A stretch of 64,000 nucleotides of DNA, taken from Trichoplusia ni. Its lineage: Eukaryota > Arthropoda > Insecta > Lepidoptera > Noctuidae. Made by a program: the position numbers and the translations under genes. The stretch lies in contig NC_039478.1 of the NCBI RefSeq assembly GCF_003590095.1, positions 4,464,001 to 4,528,000 on the forward strand, given 5' to 3'. This document shows positions 40,832 through 51,087 of this stretch, piece by piece; positions within the stretch are counted from its first letter, which is position 1; each line of letters opens with the position of its first letter. The notes beneath the pieces were generated by a model, which searched no databases, had not been told where the DNA came from, and was given only the letters and a program-made list of their open reading frames with translations.

Positions 40832-41591
40832 CTATGTATTAGAATCACTTTTCAAGGTGATCCATAATGATTGTATGCAAATTGTGGTAAATAGAAATAT
40901 ACAAATGTCACATGAAATGACCATTAAGTACTGCATTACATGTAATACTTTCTGCACCCTGTGAGTTGACATCACCTGTAAGAGCTGAAGGGCACTGGAG
41001 AACGATGAACTACTCTGAGATGGAAACCATATCAGTTTAGTTACGATATAAATTAGTACTGGCAGGAAAAAGTAAGTACCATCAAATGTTACCAATGACA
41101 GACCATACAGTAATTGAATTATAAGCGATAACAGGACTATGTCGTATTTGTTATTTGTGAGTTTCTCCCAGAAGGGTGGCGTTGGCCCTGGCTCCACTGC
41201 AGGTGCTGCGAAAGGTGCCAAATCACCAGGTACCTCCCCATCGCCTGCCGCGATGTCACGGTTCAGATTCGTTGATATCAAATCCAATATATCTGGCTCT
41301 GAATTTATCACGCCATTGTGGAGTGAAGTCTTGCTGCAGCTGTTGTTTTCCGATATAGTTGGACTCTCATAATTTTGGTCAGGAATAGTTCTGACCGGAG
41401 ACTCTGAAATGAGAAACAAAGTTTAGAACAAACCTAAATTATCAACCGTAATATTTTTTTACAACATAACAAGTAGTACCTTTGGGATACTCGTCGCCAC
41501 ATTTTCCAGATATCAGCTGTAGTCTATTGTGGGAATTTTCTAATATTCTCCTTCTACGAGCCTCTCGACGAGCAGCTGCAGCATCAGCCAT
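40832..41591 (-). CDS. CAMLG: CAML/GET2-type ER receptor for tail-anchored proteins, two exons
   Basis: Partner of WRB/GET1 in the ER membrane; the pair receives tail-anchored proteins from the cytosolic ATPase ASNA1/TRC40. Exons (minus) 41591-41480 and 41403-40832 join at phase 1 to 227 residues. The N-terminus MADAAAARREARRRRILE carries the Arg cluster followed by EN(S/H)xxR that in CAML/GET2 proteins binds the ATPase. A low-complexity acidic and Pro-rich linker (about 58-115) leads to three hydrophobic segments near 124-143, 147-164 and 196-218 at the C-terminal half, matching the family layout. Sequence identity outside the N-terminal motif is low, as is usual for this family, so the call rests on motif plus topology. 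The gene is head-to-head with Caf1-55 and converges on TFAM. Confidence 0.82.
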
Positions 41592-42270
41592 GTTGACATT
41601 AAATACAAATGACTTTTGAGGAATTCTTGCCAGCCGAAAATTATGTCAAGAAACACGATATTCGAAAATGTTTAAATTGAAAGTCATCGTCTTGGTCTTT
41701 GAAACTATGTATGATAATTAATTTTTATTAATTCTCTTGTATTATCAAATGAAGCGTATCGTCAATATATGTCTGTGCTCTTAAGTATTCATTAATCAGT
41801 ATTCAAGTTTAGGCTTTAGATTCAGTACACGAAAGTTTTCGTTAACAATAATTCATAAATAGCTTGATATGGCACATCATTTCCATTGTGCTCCTATGTA
41901 ATCATAGTATGCGTTTCATAATAATAAAGATATAAGGCAAGACCGTATCCTTTTTTACAATAGATAGAAAATATTAACATGAACAACTCTTGAAACATTA
42001 ACAAAGTGCAAAATAATATAAGTCAAACAATAGATATAAATACAATATCGAAGAGTAGTATCGACCGGAAGTACCTGTCTTTAAAATTATTCACGATGGT
42101 AATAAAAACTTTCACTCTAGCAACACAGCTGCTTAGAAGCCGGAAGTTTGTGTGTTGTCTGTTGCCAGTAACGCCAAGGACTTTTGTTTGGCGCCTTTAC
42201 GGGGCCGGTCGGTTATTACTAATAATTTTGTCACTTTCTTTCAAACAAATACAAATTTCTACGTAGTAAA
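41592..42270. promoter_or_regulatory. bidirectional promoter between CAMLG and RBBP4/Caf1-55
   Basis: 679 bp separate the two divergent start codons. No TATA box is obvious on either side. TTTGGCGCC at 42187-42195, 76 bp before the Caf1-55 ATG, matches the E2F consensus TTTSSCGC. Several ATCGA-containing motifs occur near 42045-42065. Confidence 0.5.
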
Positions 42271-45200
42271 ATGGGTGATAAAGGAGACGGAGGTAAATAG
42301 ATAGTCATTCAGCGTATAACTTAATCGAACTGTAGTTCTTTGCTGACGCTTGACAGCAGTGATTTTTTGGTTATCAAAAAAGAGTTCGTATCGAATCTGT
42401 AATTTCCTGTCGTTTGTAGAAACCTTCGATGATGCGGTCGAGGAGAGGGTTATCAATGAGGAGTACAAGATATGGAAGAAGAATACTCCTTTTTTATACG
42501 ATCTGGTGATGACACACGCTCTTGAGTGGCCGTCGTTAACTGCCCAGTGGCTTCCAGACGTGACCAGGCCTGAAGGGAAGGATTACTCGGTTCACAGGTG
42601 AGAACACTCAACCTAATATAAGTACCAGAGTTCACAAGTCTTTGTCATACTTGACTTCACATCTTGAAGAAACTTCCTTTAATAAAAACCTTGTTATTAT
42701 AATGCCAATCATAATTTCCGGTGAAGTTTGTTAGTTGGTAACTGACAAACAATCAGTTTAGTATAAACTAGTCGAAACACTTTTGTTCTTACTCCTTAAA
42801 GCACTAGGTTTCAAACATGCAGTTTTACCTCTAGCTTTGTAAGTGCCTTAGTAATTGGCTCAATAACTGCTTTTTGATGGACTACTGTGTGTTTGCAGGT
42901 TAATTTTGGGTACACACACATCAGATGAGCAGAATCACCTATTGATAGCCAGTGTTCAGCTCCCTAATGAAGACGCACAGTTTGATGCCAGCCACTATGA
43001 CAATGATAAAGGAGGTATGTATTAGAAATTGTATATTTTGTCTTATATTTCTATACTATTATATGCTACCACCTACCGGGCAATCCTATTTCAAACACTG
43101 GTATGTAATCACCATATTGCTGACTCCATTGTGACTTGATTATAGAACTTATTGAACAAGTAAAGGCTAGTGTATACTTTAAATTATTTATGTAAAGTTT
43201 ATAATATTCAAGTAAAAAAATTCTCACCTAACTGTATGTTAACCTTTTAATATATTTGCACCTGCCTGTTATTAAAATTCATGTTTTGCTTTCACTAGCC
43301 ACTAACAATCCTGCATATGACCGTGTTGAATATCATAAAATACATGAACTATCTTATAGAATTTGGAGGTTTCGGCTCAGTATCTGGCAAAATTGACATA
43401 GAGATTAAGATCAACCATGAGGGAGAAGTGAACAGGGCTCGCTACATGCCACAGAACCCCTGTGTTATTGCCACCAAGACACCATCATCCGATGTGCTGG
43501 TGTTTGACTACACTAAACATCCATCAAAGCCTGAACCATCTGGTGAATGCCATCCTGACCTCAGGTATGTTCTGCCCTCACTAAAATAACTGATTTAAAA
43601 AAAAAACAGTATTAGTAAAAACAGTTTAAAATACCAGTAATGCTATTTTTATTGTTTTGGTCATGAATGTCAACAGTCAATTGATTTATTTTCCTGAATA
43701 AACAATTAGTATTTGCGAAAATAGTGTTCTTATGGGAAAATTCTTTACAGATTGCGAGGTCATCAAAAAGAAGGATATGGTTTATCCTGGAACCCTAATC
43801 TTAATGGCTACCTACTATCAGCCAGGTAAGTCTTTAAAATAATATATGTTAACTATTTTTCAATGGATTTTAGAAAATAAGCTTGAAACTATTGTAATGA
43901 TAAAGTTTGACATACTTCTACTACTTAAAAACTTGTTCATTTGTCTTCACTGAAGTTCCAAGTCATTTGCTTGTTTTGCCCAGTTAGTTTCAAAGGATTA
44001 AATTGCACTGGTTTTCTCCGCAAAAAGAGTTCTCCTAAACTTATTATAAAGCTACATGTATGTGGCTGAATTTGGGTTCTGTCCATTGTTTAATCTTTCA
44101 AAGTAAGGCTACTAACTGCCTCATTTAAATAAATGACTTTAAATTATGAAATACAACATACCATGTATTACTTAACATCCCTATGTTATCCAGTGATGAC
44201 CACACAATATGTCTGTGGGACATAAACGCGACTCCTAAGGAGGGTCGCGTGATCGAGGCTAAGTCTGTGTTTACGGGACACACCGCCGTCGTGGAGGACG
44301 TCGCGTGGCATCTACTGCACGAGTCACTCTTCGGCTCCGTCGCTGATGACCAGAAACTCATGATCTGGGACACCAGGTAATTTTCCAACTATTGGTTTTC
44401 CTTGGTATATAAGAATCTTCTCATAAAAATGTATGACATTATTGTAACTGTTCCACAACTGAGTACAGGAATCCTCCTCTTTAGAAAAAGATTAGGCATT
44501 TATTCAAGCTTAGAATATGCAAAAGAGTGGTTGTAAACAAAACAACAACATTCACTATCAAAAAAAGCTTGTTAATGTGATTTTTAGTGTCTTACAATCA
44601 ATTAACAAAAAATATAAGATACTTGTATAGATCTTTATTTTCTTATTGTAATAGAGTTAATTAGTAAAACCTGTTTAAATATTTGTAAAAACCTTGTTGT
44701 AAAATCATGCATTCTAGGTAGATTAACATGCAAAACACTATAAACCTCCAAAAGTATAAAGAAAACCATTACCTGAATAGATAGGCATATAATAAGTTGA
44801 TGCTAATAATGTATGATTCAGTATAAGTTTACTATCGAAGTTAGGTACACATGATAATGTTTTAATTTGTTATGACCATTCTGCCTGAAACAGATCTACT
44901 TATAAAATAATTTCTGAAGAAGTTGTAACAGATACTGTTATAATTTCTTCACTCGTACTTATCAAGTAATGATTTATTTCAATGAGTTATTTCATAATAA
45001 TAGATAGGAATTGTCAGTTTTCAGTAAATATAACTTCAAACAGCTACTTACACTATATGACTAAGTTAATGATGTATGTTTTATATTACAGATGTAACAA
45101 CACGTCAAAACCGTCTCACACAGTGGACGCGCACACGGCGGAGGTCAACTGTCTCAGCTTCAACCCTTACTCTGAGTTCATACTGGCCACCGGCAGTGCT

Positions 45201-47194
45201 GACAAAACGGTATGACACTAATGATTGAAGACTTATAATTATAGACCAGAAATGTCCCAAAAATCAAACAAAATCCTGCCTTGGTAGTTTTTACCTTCTT
45301 CTTTTTTTGTTCTGCTTATAAAAATGGTATATTTGAGTTTTGATTATAGAGTTATAATGTTGCCGAAAGTTTAATTCTAATTATTCTTACAAAGTATACC
45401 AGATTAAAAAAGATAATTTCCTTTGACTACATGTAATAAGACTTACTTGTCTTTCGGATTTTTATCCAATCCACTCAGAATTAACCTAAATTTTTGTATT
45501 TACCCTACGTCATTATTCAAAACGAACATTACGTTGCAGGTAGCGTTATGGGACCTGCGGAACCTGAAGCTGAAGCTGCACTCGTTCGAGTCGCACAAGG
45601 ACGAGATCTTCCAGGTGCAGTGGTCGCCGCACAACGAGACCATCCTCGCCAGCAGCGGCACCGACAGGAGGTATAACCCTAAACTTTATACTATGAGTAA
45701 TAAAGTTACATGTTGTATGTTGATTTTAAGTTGAAGTAGAGCGGAAATAATTAATTGTCTTCTAAATCATGTATGTGTATGTATAGTGTATGTACATGTT
45801 TATGTACAGCATCAAAATAATTTATTTACAAGACAATGACAAAATGTTGTCTTTTCATATCCTCAATAAATAGAAAAAAAGTAGAGATGCGCCTATTCGG
45901 TATTCGCCATATTCGGCAACTTTTTCACTATTCGTATTCGGCCAAATTATTCGGTTTGGTGCCGAATATATTCGGTTCTTTTTTTCTCTGCCATATTACC
46001 CGATGTAGAACTAAAAGATATAACTTATTCTGTTATAAGTCTACGAAATACTATGAAAAAATTGTTGAACTAAGATAATAAAATAAAACATGGATAAAAT
46101 AGGACGTGTTAAAACCTGTTTACGCGGCTAGGCAATAAAATTTTGAACCGAATGGTTCGGCCGAATATTCGGTTCGGTAAACTTTAAACCGAATGGTATT
46201 CGTTATTCGGATATTCGGTGAAACCACTATTCGGCGCATCTCTAAAACAAAGTTTAGAATTGGCTCAAAAGGAGTGGTGTTTTTTCAAGTTTGGAATCTT
46301 TTCTAGCTGCACTACTGCTATTTTATATAATGTTATAACAATTTGGTAATGATTACAAACTAATTAAAGAAAACAAGATGCAATTGAGGATAATGTAAAA
46401 GAACTTAGCTTCTTACCATTGAGAATATTGTTGTAGATATACCTTTGCATTATCTGATTCAATTCATCAAAAACAATTTCCTGAATTAAAATTTGATAAT
46501 GTATGGACATTGTTGTAGGCTTCACGTGTGGGACCTGTCGAAGATAGGCGAGGAGCAGACGGCGGAAGACGCAGAAGACGGTCCCCCCGAGCTGCTGTTC
46601 ATCCACGGAGGACACACCGCCAAGATCTCCGACTTCTCCTGGAACCCCAACGAGCCCTGGGTCATCTGCTCCGTGTCCGAGGATAACATCATGCAGGTAT
46701 GTACTCTCCGGCAAAGGCTAGAATGAGTTCAATATATAGGAAATATATTGAACTCATTCTCCAAATCTGATAATTTCGGTCGTGCATTGGTCTTGGACAG
46801 TTTAACTAAGGATAAAAAGAGGGATTAAGAATAATGAATTTAAATTGTAAGAAATTTCATTGGTTGCGAAGAACCGTCGCTACTGAATGCATTGTCCGCA
46901 AGTAAAGGTGTGATAAGTGTGACTCTGTCTTACAAGTTAATGTTAGAAAAAAAGTATACCTCATGTATTATAACAGAATTGAAAAAACCTCCATTTTAAA
47001 CTTTGTTGTGATCCAAGGTCGGTCTTTCGAGTTTGTCAGAAAAATCTGTCGTGATTACCTAGAGACGAAATACAGCGATATTAATAAAAAATTGTACACA
47101 GGTATGGCAGATGGCGGAGAACATCTACAACGACGAGGAGCCCGAGACGCCGGCGTCCGAGCTGGAGTCCGGCGTCAACGTCAACCACGGGTAG
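42271..47194 (+). CDS. Caf1-55: RBBP4/RbAp48/Caf1-55 histone-binding WD40 protein, ten exons
   Basis: Histone H3-H4 chaperone subunit shared by CAF-1, PRC2, NuRD, NURF and Sin3-type complexes in the nucleus. Exons 42271-42292, 42420-42597, 42899-43014, 43360-43564, 43751-43825, 44194-44376, 45092-45209, 45540-45670, 46519-46696 and 47102-47194 all have GT-AG sites and join in phase to 432 residues (Drosophila Caf1-55 is about 430). The N-terminal helix and the signature EEYKIWKKNTPFLYDLVMTH, which packs with histone H4, are intact. WD repeats are clear: SASDDHTICLWDIN, SVADDQKLMIWDTR, GSADKTVALWDLR, SSGTDRRLHVWDL and SVSEDNIMQVWQM. The negatively charged loop after the HVWDL repeat (EEQTAEDAEDGPPELLF) is conserved. 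The protein ends in an acidic tail (YNDEEPETPASELE). Near-invariant across animals; call secure. Confidence 0.98.
45882..46244. mobile_element. hAT-like MITE in Caf1-55 intron 8
   Basis: Perfect 12-bp terminal inverted repeats TAGAGATGCGCC (45882-45893) and GGCGCATCTCTA (46233-46244) flank 363 bp. The 8-bp flanks aaaaaaag and aaacaaag differ at one base, as expected for an aged hAT target duplication. The interior has many copies of the pentamer attcgg/ccgaat, so it is also partly self-complementary. No transposase frame: non-autonomous. It lies inside the intron and leaves the splice sites intact. Confidence 0.75.
46720..46760. repeat. 18-bp perfect hairpin just after a Caf1-55 splice donor
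   Basis: Arms 46720-46737 and 46743-46760 are exact reverse complements, separated by the loop aggaa. The hairpin starts 23 bp after the donor of intron 9 (46697). It may be a relic of a short fold-back insertion or a structure affecting splicing; function unknown. Confidence 0.7.
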
Positions 47195-49326
47195 GGGCCG
47201 CTACTCACACACGTTCTATTGTAACTGCTACCACACTACCACTCTCAGTATCCACACGAATGTCTGTTGGGAACCATGTATTGTTACACGTTTTTAAAAT
47301 TTACCAAAATATAAGATACTTTTAGCTCACTAAATTGTGAAGATTTAGATATGTACTTCATCCAAGCACTCGAATGTGACTGGTACTCTTCAAGATATCT
47401 CGAGGGGTGTTGCTAATTCTGACTATACTATAAAAATATCTACATAATACAAGGAAATGTAGTCAGATAACGCTAGTAATCAGTAAAAACCAAATTCTAC
47501 TGTAAATTACATGTAACTTCAACAGACATTACTGTCATACTTACTGAAAAGTTGTGAGAAATCAGCAGGTATTGTAAAATGACCTCACATACACTATGGA
47601 AACTTCCGTAGAGCTCTTTCATGCTCTGAAATAATCGAAACTCTGATTTTCGTGTTTATGCATAAATTACTGAATGTGATGTATTACTTGTTGGAAATTG
47701 CAGATGATGTTGTGTAACGTAACAATTTACGATCTAATTGTAACATTATTAAATTACCAAAGGCAATAAATCCCCAGTATTTCTTTTTAAAGACTAATTT
47801 CAGTTTAAACAAGTAAACTTAATAATAAAAATCTTACAAACAAAATGAAATTAATACATTTCAAACCAAATTCTTATCCCAATTAGGCTATCAACTAAAG
47901 AAAATGAAAGAGCTCTTAATAAAATAGTAATTTCAACCTTATGTCGTATAAAATAGATGTAAAAATTAATTGGTATGGTCATAAGTACATAAATTGTACG
48001 ATGTTAGGAGTTAAGAGGTAAATTGCTGCGATAATGCGGCAACATTGTTATTGATTGAAAGAAATTGGAATATTTTTGCATAATGAGAAAATTCTTGTGT
48101 CCGAGGTACTATACAGTTTAGTTGGTCTTGTGAGATGGAGTCCACTCGGGAACTGTGCGAATGTTTCATTCGCCATTATATAACCCTCTTTATGTCCGGA
48201 TCTCTGACATTCTCTGATTTCAGAGGAATTCCAAGATTTTAGGGGAAATAAACAATTTGGTTGTGTACAAAATTTTGCAATATATATATATTTTTATTAG
48301 ATATGAAATACGCTAGGTACTGCAAGTTAAACCAGACTACCTGCCTGTATTAATGGCTGGAGTGTTTGGTTAGCGGCGTCCCTGGTGTGCTAGCAAGTGA
48401 GATCATATATTTGACACATAGAGGGTTATAACACTAAATTACTAAGTAATAGCTAGTAGGCTGTAAATTTTGGATTTTATTGTGTTCCTGCAGTGGACTC
48501 GTCAGGAAACCTAGATGTAAGTGGTTTGTATGCACAAGAATCTCACAGGAAACTGCTACAGTTGAATCATTTTATATTTTGTTTTAAAGTGAAATTTTTA
48601 ATTATTCAACGTGCTTACAAATCACAAAAATAACTGTTAATGTCAGTAAAATAATACATAGACACACTTCGCTAGCCGTGAGATGTTAATTCCATTTTTA
48701 TTTATTATTTCTTATCCGATAAGTCACATAGATGGTTTTCTGTTGTAACCGTCATTGAGATATCTCTAAGGGCCTCTTTCACAGCCTAATTATAATCCCT
48801 GTATCGAATGTTCTAGACTAAACAGATATTAAAATAATAGTAGTGTAGTTTTTGATAGCTTAGCTATCAATCAACTATACGAAAAATTTAAATTCTTTGA
48901 TATTCCGATCGCTGAGCTATCGAACTGTAGTGTTTTCAAATTTCATGATCATTGTTAGTATATCAGTAATAGCACAAAGTGAAAGACGCTCTTACACTGG
49001 TGACGCGACTGACCGAGGGTATTTTATAATGTTAATGCAGTAATGGAATAATTTTAAGCTCTGCTAATTACCTATTATGATTAAAAGTATCGTAATTATT
49101 TATGTTGTTTTTATTAACAGATCATCAGTAGCTTTTTATAGCTCATTTAATTACCGTAATGCGTGGGGTAGCGTGCTTTATATAGTTTTCACGGACAGCG
49201 TCCCGCGGGTGTGTCGCTGCGTGTTGTCACTGTACACACCGCGCCCCGTGCGTCACGACTAATGGGATTGTTTATCGGGAGCGACCAGCCCGGGCTCAGT
49301 CCACCACGCTCGCCCGCAACGATAAC
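47195..49326. other. Caf1-55 3' UTR, spacer and promoter of the next gene
   Basis: AATAAA at 47765-47770 is the likely Caf1-55 poly(A) signal. The rest is AT-rich without a coding exon. The final 200 bp turn GC-rich and include TTTATATAG at 49177-49185, a plausible TATA element about 145 bp before the ATG of the following gene. Confidence 0.5.
49177..49185 (+). promoter_or_regulatory. TATA-like box for the 49.3-kb gene
   Basis: TTTATATAG in a GC-richer promoter stretch, on the coding strand, about 145 bp before the ATG; a start about 30 bp downstream would give a leader of roughly 115 bases. Confidence 0.4.
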
Positions 49327-50250
49327 ATGAAACTTAGTTTCGTAGCGATATTCATTTTTTTGTCGACTGTCTCGGCCCGACACAGTAGCACTGGCCATGG
49401 GCGCTCGCACTCACACTCTTACCCTCATTCAGGCGGCTACTCGGGGTATGGGACCGGCGGTAGCAGCCATCAGAGCTCTCACATGTACCCGCCATCGACG
49501 GGTCTCTCGGGAAACACAAACACTGGTGGTAGCGTGCGGCAGACTTACCAGCAACAACACAACACGGTCCAGAACACCTACAGTCCGCGGACCCAAGTGA
49601 ACCACCACTACCACTACCACCCGCCGCAGCAGATCAGCTACGGCTCTACCTATCACCCCGTGTATCAAGGTCATCCTCCCGTCTATGTGTACGAGTACCG
49701 AGACTCTGGCAGCAGGTTCGACAACTTGTTAACAGGACTAGCGCTTTATAACTTGGGTCGGAACAGTCACAACCATTACTATGACCGTGACAGACCTTAC
49801 ACTGGTGTAGCCGGCGAGGTGTGTAAGCTAGGTGTCAGCAAAAGTACCGGCGAGTATGAAGAGACGCGTATAGACTGCAAGCTGATGTCCAGTTTCATAT
49901 TTGAGGAGTCGCCTCGATCGGTTCAGCAACAACAAGTAACGACGGTCAGGAATACAACGGTGACAACTACCAATGTAACTAATGGGAACTCTTCAGTGCA
50001 AACAGTGTCGGTAAAAAGTGAAACTGTGGTAGATGCTTTGAAAGCTAAGGGTCCATCTATAGCGGTGACGCCCGGCATGACCTGCTATATGATAAGAACG
50101 TTTCGAGACACTACAGCTATGAGGAAACCAGTCGAGTGTGGTCTGCTGCAGGAGTACGCGCAACGATCGCTGTATAGAAGCAAAGCACAAGGTTTAACGC
50201 CTGTTCTGTCTATTTTAATTTGTTTCGTTTTTTCTGTTGTCGCATATTAA
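49327..50250 (+). CDS. uncharacterised secreted or membrane-anchored His/Gly/Ser/Tyr-rich protein
   Basis: I do not recognise the family. It is a single-exon frame of 307 residues. Residues 1-17 form a clear signal peptide (MKLSFVAIFIFLSTVSA). Residues 18-160 are low complexity, rich in His, Gly, Ser, Tyr, Gln and Pro, with clusters such as NHHYHYHPPQQ. Residues 160-285 look folded and hold four cysteines (166, 184, 253, 271) that could form two disulfides. A Thr/Asn-rich middle carries sequons at N209, N216 and N221. The last 18 residues (290-307) are uncharged and hydrophobic, like a GPI-attachment signal or a membrane anchor. The layout (signal, low-complexity head, small Cys domain, hydrophobic end) resembles prion-type surface proteins, but that is an architectural comparison only. 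A TATA-like box lies upstream. It is a real gene judging by length, composition and signals. Confidence 0.8.
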   Translation: MKLSFVAIFIFLSTVSARHSSTGHGRSHSHSYPHSGGYSGYGTGGSSHQSSHMYPPSTGLSGNTNTGGSVRQTYQQQHNTVQNTYSPRTQVNHHYHYHPPQQISYGSTYHPVYQGHPPVYVYEYRDSGSRFDNLLTGLALYNLGRNSHNHYYDRDRPYTGVAGEVCKLGVSKSTGEYEETRIDCKLMSSFIFEESPRSVQQQQVTTVRNTTVTTTNVTNGNSSVQTVSVKSETVVDALKAKGPSIAVTPGMTCYMIRTFRDTTAMRKPVECGLLQEYAQRSLYRSKAQGLTPVLSILICFVFSVVAY

Positions 50251-50361
50251 AGTTACAGTTAATAATATATTTCTATCTATTGAGCTTTATAAATACAAAT
50301 TCTTTGGTTTCATTTTAGAATTCAGTTCAAGTATGCCTTTTATTATTATCCTTAGGTAATG

Positions 50362-50800
50362 TTGCAAATAGGAAAGTATTTCTAATCAGGGCCGGGTCCA
50401 GGGGCCCAGGGGCCCCGAGGCCTCGAGGCAACAAAGGAGTGGGGGGGGGTTTGGTTTAAGTTATTTTCATTGAGTGAAAAATTTATCGAGCTTTTTTTAG
50501 ATGCCTACTTCGGCCACAGTTATTAAGATGTGGGCTTCTACCGTGGGTATCATTTTTTTTTTATTTCATCGGGAGTGCTGGGCCCCTAGTCATAGTGGTG
50601 GGCCCCTGGTCATAGTGGGCCCCTAGGCACTGGCCTAAAGTGCCTTATTGATAATACGGCACTGTTTCTAATTAATGAATCACATTTTCCTGTACAAGTA
50701 TTTCATCGATTTGTGAAAAAAAACTTGACTAAAACGTCGCCCTGAAATAATTATACAGGAAAATGTAATATATTAATTAGAAATACTTGCCAATAAACAA
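50362..50800. repeat. fold-back element interrupted by a hAT insertion
   Basis: The right arm (about 50753-50797) read in reverse is GGCAAGTATTTCTAATTAAT and onward through ACATTTTCCTGTA. The left arm shows the same order (AAAGTATTTCTAAT, then TAATGAATCACATTTTCC) once the hAT element and one copy of its target duplication are removed. The hAT element therefore landed in the left arm after the fold-back existed. Confidence 0.65.
50387..50664. mobile_element. non-autonomous hAT-like element with 8-bp target duplication
   Basis: The element begins CAGGGCCGGG and ends CGGCACTG, giving short imperfect inverted termini (CAGGGCCG/CAGTGCCG) typical of hAT transposons. The 8 bp tttctaat occur exactly on both sides (50379-50386 and 50665-50672). 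The interior is rich in ggggccc runs and has no transposase. The two flanks rejoin to form one arm of a fold-back element. Confidence 0.8.
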
Positions 50801-51087
50801 CCTTAAGGATATAAATATAATTTTCATAGTTTTTAATTATGTACCTGTTACCAAAGTCAAAGCTAACCTATCTTTATCGTGTTAATTGAATAGGTTTCAG
50901 TTGTTAGATAATAATAATACAGTACTAAAATCAGCCCGTTTAGGTATACAATAACTAAATCCCAGTCGGGTAGTAAAAGAATTAACCTTAACCAACTCTA
51001 TAAAACGGACAAAGCATAAAAGAAATTTATTACAAAAATAAAAACAATAGTGATTGTTATCACGTCATTACATTATAAAGACATTAA
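50673..51087. other. spacer between convergent genes; HGD poly(A) signal
   Basis: The 49.3-kb gene and HGD converge here. TTTATT at 51026-51031 is AATAAA on the minus strand, 57 bp past the HGD stop, and is the likely HGD poly(A) signal. Apart from the right arm of the fold-back element, nothing else was recognised. Confidence 0.5.

Noticed and set aside
40832..41419. Minus frame starting MFLISESPV read as a complete protein from its own ATG
   Set aside because: Its first codons are intron and the TTTCAG acceptor; phase joins it to the upstream exon at 41591-41480.
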